Assembly: GCA_029964075.1 (NCBI GenBank)
Contig: CM057129.1
Location: 17,165,430 to 17,229,429 of the forward strand
DNA length: 64,000 nucleotides
DNA from: Patiria pectinifera
Lineage: Eukaryota; Echinodermata; Asteroidea; Valvatida; Asterinidae
Reading direction: 5' to 3'
Positions 58,301 to 64,000 of this stretch are shown here, piece after piece; positions within the stretch are counted from its first letter, which is position 1, and each line of letters starts with the position of its first letter. Made by a program: the position numbers and the translations under genes. The notes beneath the pieces were generated by a model that worked only from the letters and a program-made list of their open reading frames with translations, was not told the DNA's origin and made no database searches.

Positions 58301-61300
58301 AGTCCAGCAAACGCTTCAAGCGACTAGAGGACAGTCTGATGGACCATGGAGGGGACCACGTCAGGACATGTCTGCCAAGACTGATAGAATTGCTGCATCG
58401 AGGCCTAGGCAGCAGGGTCAGCATGATTGCAGTACATCTCCAGGAAGAAAAACAGGTTGGAAGAAAAAATTACCTTCTCATCACTGCAAAACTTTGACTT
58501 GCAAGTACATGCCTTTATCAAAGCAACTGAAACCACTTGCCGTAGATAAGTTATTACTGACTGAAAGGGATTTTGACAAAGCCTGTATTGCATATGTGTT
58601 GTAAAATCAGAACAACCATTTCATGTACCATTTTCAAGCTGGCATTATTGTTAACCCCATGCGTACGGGAAGCGGTCATGGCCGCGGCCGCTAATCCCCA
58701 TTGGAATGCAGTTGCCAGCTGTGGTATGCCGTGGCACACGGCTAGTGGGTAGTTCCACAGCTGCTGCTTTTGTGCAGTCGTGCTACCACACAAAGGCTGT
58801 GCAGTCATGCAGGCCACTTGCTCTATGTGTGGAGGAATGTCCCCATTACACCCCGTCCTTAAGGGGTTAACAGCTACAACTACATGTATTGACTGTGGCA
58901 GGGCAATGGCAGTAACAAGCCGTAGCTACAAAAATTTCCTATTCAGACACAGGTTATGGCTTAGTGGGAGCAGAAAGACCAGTCCGTTTCACTGACATTA
59001 AATTTCTTGTGCCTTCTTAGCATTAGGCAACAGTGGCATATTGAGGGTCTCAGCACTGTTTTGTACTTGTTACAGTAGACGGTCGTACATTGTAGGCTTT
59101 CATTTCAGTGATGTGATTACAATCACTGATTCAGTTTCCATGTTTCAATTTGTTTCCTGCGTGGGTAGTGGAATATTTCCGATGCGCCTCCTGAGCCAGA
59201 GGACCTGGGCCCTTTGACCTTTGGTCTGCTCCTCAACCCAGAGTTTGCCGGCAGCGTGCTGGAGAGAGGACCAGAGGCAAATACACCAGAGGTGAGTGGA
59301 CTAATCTAATGGAGAGATCAAAGTAGGTTTTGCCCTTCACCAACGTATAAACACTGTATACTCAGTGTGTTACCTCCCGAGTGAAAGTTGGAAAAAATGA
59401 CTCGGGTGGGACTCGAACCCATGACCTCCTGCTTCCTAGTGCAGACGTCTTACCGCTCGACCACCGAGCTAACGGGATCGGTTGGCTGGTTCGAATCTGA
59501 TGTACATAGCAGTGGGTATCGCATTAACTATTCATCAGATGTAATTTTTGCGTTGGGATGATGTAAATAAAACTAGGTTTTGCCCTTCACCGACATATAA
59601 ACACTGTATACTCAGTGTGTTACCTCCTGAGTGAAAGTTGGAGAGATGGAGAGTGAAAGTTGGAAAGATGTTATTTCCTTATGGGCTTAATGACACTATT
59701 TAGATCTTGGAAGAATTTTGTGAGTTGACTATCTCTGAAGAGAGGTGGCTTAGGGAAGAACCAGAGAGTGTTAATCCAACTCTGACAGTCATATGTAGCA
59801 TAATTCCTGATGGTGGTCAGAGCATTTGGAATGACTGACGAGCCAACGTCTCCAATCCTTCTCAGAACAATCTCTTTTTTTAAAGTAAAGGCCATTTTAT
59901 ACATCACGCGAATTTGCTAGGGTAACAGCATAAGTCACAATGAAACATTAATTGTTGATGTCATAAAGTAGCAATTTTTTCCTAAGTAGTACTCGCCAAC
60001 ATGCAAAGCCTTAAATTACATTTCAAGAGGTTTTGCAGAAAGCTTGCTTTTAAACATAAAGACAAAGTGAAACATTAAAGGTGTGGTTTTTCTGCATTCT
60101 TCTGTTATTAAATGGAGTAAAAAGAATTATTTTTATCAGGATATTGTTTTCATTTTAACTTTCTTGATTTTGCGTAGCTACTGTTTTTGCTTTTTTGCTG
60201 TCAGGCGGAGGAGTTTCAGAGGTTTTGGGGTGAGCGTTCTGAGCTTCGTCGATTCCAGGACGGTTCCATCTGTGAGGCCGTGGTGTGGCCAGGGCAGACG
60301 GCCGCTGAAAAACGTCTCATCTGCAGTCATGTCATCAAACATCTTCTCAAACTGTGAGTATACTCCACACCAGTGCGACAAAACAAATCTTAAATCACCT
60401 GAAGTACCTTTGATTTACAAGCCCTTAAACAAAGCTTGCAAAATAGAAATTTAAAAAAATGGTCTTTCCATTTGCACTGACATAAATATGGTCAAGATTC
60501 AGACATCCTGCATCTTTTGCGCTGCAGATAATCCTATCTCCTGAATTTTCATGTGTTAACACACAAACCTCAATGCAATAGAAACCTAATGAATAAAAAC
60601 CATTAAATATCAACCAAAACTGTTTTGGTTTTTATATTTTAAAACAGGGGAATAAACATCAAAGCCAGTCCTGATACAGATTTGTGATCTTGTTTTTCAA
60701 ATTGGCATTGATCTATTTCTTTTTAATATGTCCATGAGTGCATTTTAGAATTCTCCTCCAAATTTGTTCCTTTTTGAACACGATAATTGAAACAACTATA
60801 TTTTTTTTTAAATTTGGTTGTTTTGTTTGGATTTTCCTATAGTCATGCTGGAATCTCACCGGATACACTCACCTACGTCGGCGGACAACTAGACCCTATT
60901 CTCTCTATGCCTGGCATGAGCACACCCCACCCCACACCAGACAGCAAACCCCAGGACACACACCAGGACCCCCACCCTGGCACCGGTGAGGAGGAGAACG
61001 TGACCGTGCTGCAGGTCTACAATGAGCTGAGCAAGGATCTGAGAGGGTTGAAGGGATTCCCGCTGGTCATGACGTCTGTGCAGGGAATCTCCCCAACACT
61101 CAGATACACTGAAGTTAGTAATAAATATAAACAGCATTTTTATTTAGCCAGTTTGGTATTCCAACTAAGCGTGGGCAAACCAACATTTCACAATTTTTTT
61201 TTTCAGGATAAATAATATGCTGTTTGTATGCAACCATATAGATGGTATCAGTGAAATTCTGGAGAAGTTCTTTTTCTGCATCAAATGCAAATTTACAACA

Positions 61301-62987
61301 CCTTTGGACGACCAATATTGTAGAGTATTTAAATATTTCCAACTTTTGTGCAAACAGTATTTCATTCTTTTTTTTTATTACATGAAAAAGAGTCATTGAC
61401 TTGTGTACATTACTGTACATTATCTCCTGCTTTTATTTAAAAGTCAAAATCGGCCAGTCTTGATATGTGAATGCGCAGTGTGAATGCCTTAGTGACTTAT
61501 CTGTCTTAATCATAAGCAAACTGGGCAAAGGGATCATTAAATTGGATATATAGATAGTGATTGCCCGGGTAGAGAACATTAAAGGTTGAATAGACTTGAG
61601 GTGCCAATTTTATTCTCTTAGCATGAATGTTCCATCATGAAGATTTTAATTTCTTTTCCACTGTTTTTGTTCTTCCATACACATTCAGGTATTTCCACCC
61701 ACCCCAGTTCACGCCCGACGGTCTGGAGGCAGAGCCCGTCTCCATGGTTATGTCCAGGTTCCCGTCTCTCAACAGCCGTGCCCAGACTGGGTACCAGCTA
61801 TCAAAGGTTAGCCGGTAACATGCAGCAGTTACATTCAACCTTGTCAATAAAACGCTATTGGGTTCCAGCTATCAAAGATTAGCTGGAGAAACACAGAATA
61901 CACGTTCAAACCTTGTCAATAAAACCAGAGTGGGTACCAGCTAACAAAGATTTGCTGATAATATGCAGAATTCACATTCAAGTTTTGTTTGTATGACTAG
62001 AGTAAGTACAAGTTATAAGACGTTTAGCTGGTAATATGCAAAATTCATATCAAATGTTATTTGAGTAAAAGATCTTGACTTGGTCAGTTTAACCCCTTAT
62101 CTTTGTCTGCCTTAATGGTGTTGTTTGTATCATCTTTCAGTGATCTGCCAACTTGAAGGAAGTGGCAAGTGGCCGGATGACCTACCAGCCATACAGCGGA
62201 TCAAGGCTGCGTTCCATATCCGACTAGCTGACATGCTGCATAAACAGTGCCGACTGGTCACGTTTGCCACACCTTCATATGTCGATGTTCTGAAGGTACG
62301 AAAAGCTCCAATTTTTTTTACCTTTTCTTAGACTGTTAAGATCATTCCGAAGATGATCAACATTAATAGGCGAACTGGTCAAAAGATCTCGAGTCACCAT
62401 ACACATCCTTTCCATTTTGTTGCACTGACCCTGCCAAATCTGCCAATATCTAAGGCATGGTTTTGTTTGATTTTGATGGATTTGGATGGAATTTTTGTAA
62501 AGTATGAGAAATGTTTCATTGGATTGCTGTAGTTTTGAGCATAGATAATGTCTGGTCCAGGAAGGTTCCTAGAAAAAAGTTGCCGAGGGTTTGAGGGTAA
62601 ATGTTGTTTTTGCTAAATCCTTGAAGGTGTTTTTTTTTTTTCACAACAGTGTCCTAAAATGAATTAAAGCCGTAAGCTAACCTGTACAGCACAGTGCCTG
62701 TTTTGTTCCAGAGAATCCAGAATAAGTGCTGAACCCCTTAAAAACTGTGGCAGACTTTCAGTTGTGTGTTAACCCATCTCTCAGTTGTTTTCTTGAATTG
62801 CTTTTTGTTTCCCGTCATGGCAGGAGGGTTATGTGTTCCGTGTTGAGGTGGCCCACAGGCGAGAGATCGGCCTTCTGAAGGAGACCTACAGTCCAGAAGG
62901 CATGAAGATTCTGCATGACAACCCGCAGTCTGTGGAACTGGAGAGAAGAACGGTCATGCTGCCAAGACTTACCAGCACACTGCACGG
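49301..62987 (+). CDS. NOL6: NOL6 (nucleolar protein 6 / Nrap), first 16 recognisable exons, ~823 codons
   Basis: Exons: 49301-49450, 49840-49956, 50879-51058, 51741-51909, 53619-53750, 54550-54710, 55550-55670, 56911-57074, 57864-57979, 58275-58455, 59169-59291, 60205-60353, 60843-61113, 61689-61806, 62141-62295, 62824-62987; all phases agree. Landmarks versus remembered human NOL6: ALYKPPTSEELNTLKET, KDGILLLKVWLRQRQLDK, VVFLDSSGYLNLC, RFWGERSELRRFQDGSICEA, LTYVGGQLDPI and PRLTSTLHG. The role is in the nucleolar SSU processome (Utp22 homologue) in 18S rRNA maturation; the FQDG-type motif belongs to its nucleotidyltransferase-like fold, thought to be inactive. The start is ATG 49301 (A at -3, G at +4); an in-frame acceptor CAACAG just upstream leaves room for another 5' exon. 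Human NOL6 is about 1,146 residues, so roughly 320 codons lie beyond the window. Confidence 0.94.
49508..49672 (+). repeat. Direct repeat right of NOL6 exon 1 (partner 48377-48545)
   Basis: Homologous, same orientation, to 48377-48545. Exon 1 and the TTAA-bounded MITE lie between the two copies. Confidence 0.78.
49951..50270 (+). repeat. Tandem repeat including the NOL6 exon-2 5' splice site
   Basis: GATGAGGTAGCTTTATGTGT at the exon-2 donor is echoed by GACATGGTAGCTGTATGTGC (50077) and GATGAGGTGTTTGTATGTGC (50180). Each is followed by ...AGT...GTGG...AACxTGAAxCTTxCAT and GCTGCTACAAA. Spacings are 125 and 103 bases. Confidence 0.68.
50274..50640. mobile_element. Dispersed repeat with (AAT)n end, SINE/LINE-tail-like
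   Basis: AATAATAATAATAATAAACC leads into TTATAAAGCGCATTTTACAC, then GGGTTTTAAGATTAGCTTTG and GATGTGATTGGGTCAAC. These phrases recall abundant retroposon tails in echinoderm-like genomes. No tRNA head is visible here. Confidence 0.5.
51125..51418 (+). mobile_element. MITE with TTAA-type ends (copy 2)
   Basis: It opens TTAACCCTCCTATTCAAAC and runs through GAGTGACTGTTTTCAACAG, ATAAAACAGGCTTGACTGGC and TTGACTAGTCATAGTGCTTG, all found inverted in 3393-3690. It ends near GCATGGAAAGGC. It lies in NOL6 intron 3. Confidence 0.65.
51910..53618 (+). other. NOL6 intron 4, no element I can name
   Basis: It holds two poly-G runs (52331-52342, 52601-52614), a (GGT)n run at 52668-52682 and AT-rich sequence. 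A 133-codon frame at 52595-52996 lacks recognisable domains. The change of composition near 52300 suggests an insertion, but I find no matching ends. Confidence 0.4.
53776..54280. mobile_element. TIR element with TA-type duplication in NOL6 intron 5
   Basis: TATAGTCCATCATTTG (53776-53791) faces CAAATGATGGACTATA (54265-54280), a perfect 16-bp inverted repeat counting the TA. The interior has a CG-rich core near 54020-54060 and no transposase frame. A mariner-like or other TA-targeting source is inferred. Confidence 0.7.
55750..55969. mobile_element. MITE, family copy 2 (first copy 17985-18204)
   Basis: It opens GGATCTCTCTCATAGGATG and closes GTGACGTCATTTGAGAGAGA plus CCTA. The ends pair as GGTCTCTCTCA/TGAGAGAGACC-like repeats. 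It is in NOL6 intron 7. Confidence 0.65.
56325..56624 (-). mobile_element. tRNA-derived SINE
   Basis: On the minus strand a head GTCATGGCCTGGCGGTTAAG, AGCACCGGACTCATG and box B GTGGGTTTGAGCCC is followed by GCTTAAGCAAGGCACTTAAC, TTCGTCCTTCGGATGGGACG and GTCCCGTGTGTTG. The conserved GATGGGACGTTAAGCC middle part is known from several metazoan SINE groups. Confidence 0.75.
57080..57306 (-). mobile_element. tRNA-derived SINE
   Basis: Minus strand: GTTGGCGCAGTGGTTACTGT (A box), GCCCTGGTTTGATTCCTGTC (box B), then GGGGTTTTCCTCCCACCTCT. It starts within a few bases of the donor of NOL6 exon 56911-57074. Confidence 0.7.
58651..58870. mobile_element. TTAA-bounded MITE
   Basis: It opens TTAACCCCATGCGTACGG and closes CCCGTCCTTAAGGGGTTAA, giving TTAACCCC TIRs. 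The interior is rich in CAGCTG/TGCAGT words. It is in NOL6 intron 10. Confidence 0.66.
59327..59504 (-). mobile_element. tRNA-derived SINE (same family as 8013-8191)
   Basis: The minus strand reads CATCAGATTCGAACCAGCC, GGTGGTCGAGCGGTAAGACG, GTGGG-type box B (GGGTTCGAGTCCC) and GTATACAGTGTTTATACGTT, then GGTGAAGGGCAAAAC. Compared with the 8-kb copy, promoter boxes are better preserved. Confidence 0.82.
59574..59641 (-). mobile_element. Partial SINE copy (3' part only)
   Basis: GGTTTTGCCCTTCACCGACA and ACACTGTATACTCAGTGTGT repeat the 3' portion of the SINE that ends 70 bases to the left. It lacks the tRNA head. Confidence 0.8.
59642..60204 (+). other. Rest of NOL6 intron 11, nothing recognised
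   Basis: A 78-codon minus-strand frame (59671-59907) contains FTLKKEIVLRRIGDVGSSVI and NYATYDCQSWINTLW, reminiscent of LINE reverse-transcriptase tails. It is too short to name securely. Confidence 0.35.
61789..62075 (+). repeat. 71-bp tandem repeat containing the NOL6 exon-14 3' end and donor
   Basis: GGGTACCAGCTATCAAAGGT (exon end plus donor) recurs as GGGTTCCAGCTATCAAAGAT (61860), GGGTACCAGCTAACAAAGAT (61931) and AGTAAGTACAAGTTATAAGA (62003), about 71 bases apart. The linking AACATGCAG...TTCAACCTTGTCAATAAAA is shared. Only the first copy keeps the GT of the splice site. Confidence 0.85.
62296..62823 (+). other. NOL6 intron 15, nothing recognised
   Basis: AT-rich with a poly-T run near 62627-62641. 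No repeats or exons seen. Confidence 0.5.
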
Positions 62988-63612
62988 GTGAGATTCCTCA
63001 AGAATTACATCCATGGAGAGTTTATGAAACCAAGGCTTGTCTTCAGCTGTGGCTCCATCTCCAGCCCAAGATTCGCAAGAAATCTGCAATTCATAAACAC
63101 ATTGAATAAACACCAACCATTGGCCTTGTGTGAGAAGTTTTGGTGTCTCTGTAGCACCCCAAAAAATATTAACAAATATTTTACTGGAGACTGTCAAATC
63201 GAGGAGCTAGAAACACAAAACTGGAGCATGAAGCCAGTGGCAGAGGCAAAGCCACGATTTCGTAAACTATCATAATCACTCTCACAAACTTGTACTGTAT
63301 AAACCATTTCTCTAGGGAAGTCAACATTACAAATTATCAATGGACCAAGATGGAGAGTAACATGAACAGATATAATTCTCATGACGTTTACCAGCCATCA
63401 CCATGTACTATCAAGCAGTGAGGCTGCCACGCAAGCAGTGATGTTGTTTGCAAGATTTTGTGTTCGTTCGTACTGTAAATGGTCTGCAGTATGTCCGCAA
63501 AAAAAGTGTCTGCCTGACTATTTTTGAAATAACTACAAACCATGAAATCAATTTTGATTTTGGTTTGATTGTGCAGATACTCCTTACCCTCAGCATAACC
63601 CCAATGAGTTTC

Positions 63613-64000
63613 ATTTAATTTCATCCACGCATCATTACACAATGGTCAACTGATCATAACATTTGTGGACACTGGAGCCAAGTTCCTTGCCTTAATCAAT
63701 TTCAGTGCTGTGTTATGTAAGCTGTGCAAAATCCTTCATGTTGTGAAAAGGGCTGCAATTGGGATTGGAATCACTTGCCTGGCTATCAGTCATCACGGCA
63801 AAACCTGAGTTTAATGCTCAAGGGCAAATGATTCCAATCCCAAACCACATCAGCTTTTTTAAACAATATGCCGGATTTTACACAGCTTACATACATAACA
63901 CAGCACTGAAATTGATTAAGGCAAGGAACTTGGTCACAGTCTCCAAAACTGTTGTTGTGCTCAATTGACCATTGTGCATTGATGCGTGACTGAAATTGAA
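63613..64000. mobile_element. Foldback element with ~170-bp inverted repeats, running to the window edge
   Basis: CACGCATCATTACACAATGG ... AGTTCCTTGCCTTAATCAAT ... CAGTGCTGTGTTATGTAAGC at 63626-63725 is repeated inverted at 63875-63985 (ATTGATTAAGGCAAGGAACT and so on). GGGATTGGAATCA also faces TGATTCCAATCCC. The loop is short. The right flank is cut by the window end. It lies in the NOL6 intron after exon 62824-62987. Confidence 0.75.

Overview
The window is intron-rich eukaryotic nuclear DNA of low GC content. Spacious introns, many tRNA-derived SINEs, small terminal-inverted-repeat (TIR) elements and a long satellite suggest a marine invertebrate, most likely a deuterostome such as an echinoderm. 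That placement rests on repeat style and general gene similarity, not on a diagnostic sequence.

Layout. Bases 1-959 (+) hold the last two coding exons of NOL6 (Nrap/Utp22, an SSU-processome protein), followed by its 3'UTR and a 68-bp minisatellite. Bases 4345-22847 (-) hold 27 consecutive exons, about 1,400 codons, of spatacsin (SPG11) up to its stop codon; the 5' part of the gene is absent. Every splice phase closes except for one in-frame TAG in one exon. A 500-N gap (23086-23585) separates spatacsin from a 14-kb satellite (23586-37765). Its ~150-bp monomer contains a tRNA-like unit with an A-box-like block, a B-box and a T run. A second satellite (about 210-bp period) follows at 37790-38585.

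Bases 38.7-42.5 kb are nested transposons: a hAT-like MITE inside a larger MITE, and a LINE tail inside a Mutator-like element inside an outer TIR element. Bases 43.7-47.6 kb (-) carry a decayed multi-exon gene resembling DUF6589 proteins with a C-terminal PHD finger. From 49301 to the right edge (+) lie the first 16 recognisable exons of a second NOL6 piece, about 823 codons; its remaining exons would lie beyond the window.

The most notable points are the tRNA-like satellite, which is inferred to carry a Pol III promoter in each monomer; two NOL6 pieces on one strand bracketing a spatacsin gene cut off at a gap, suggesting duplication or a misjoin; the triple transposon nest; and NOL6 introns in which the 5' splice-site region has been serially duplicated. 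SPG11 acts in lysosome/autophagy recycling and NOL6 in nucleolar ribosome assembly, so I see no functional cluster: they are neighbours only.
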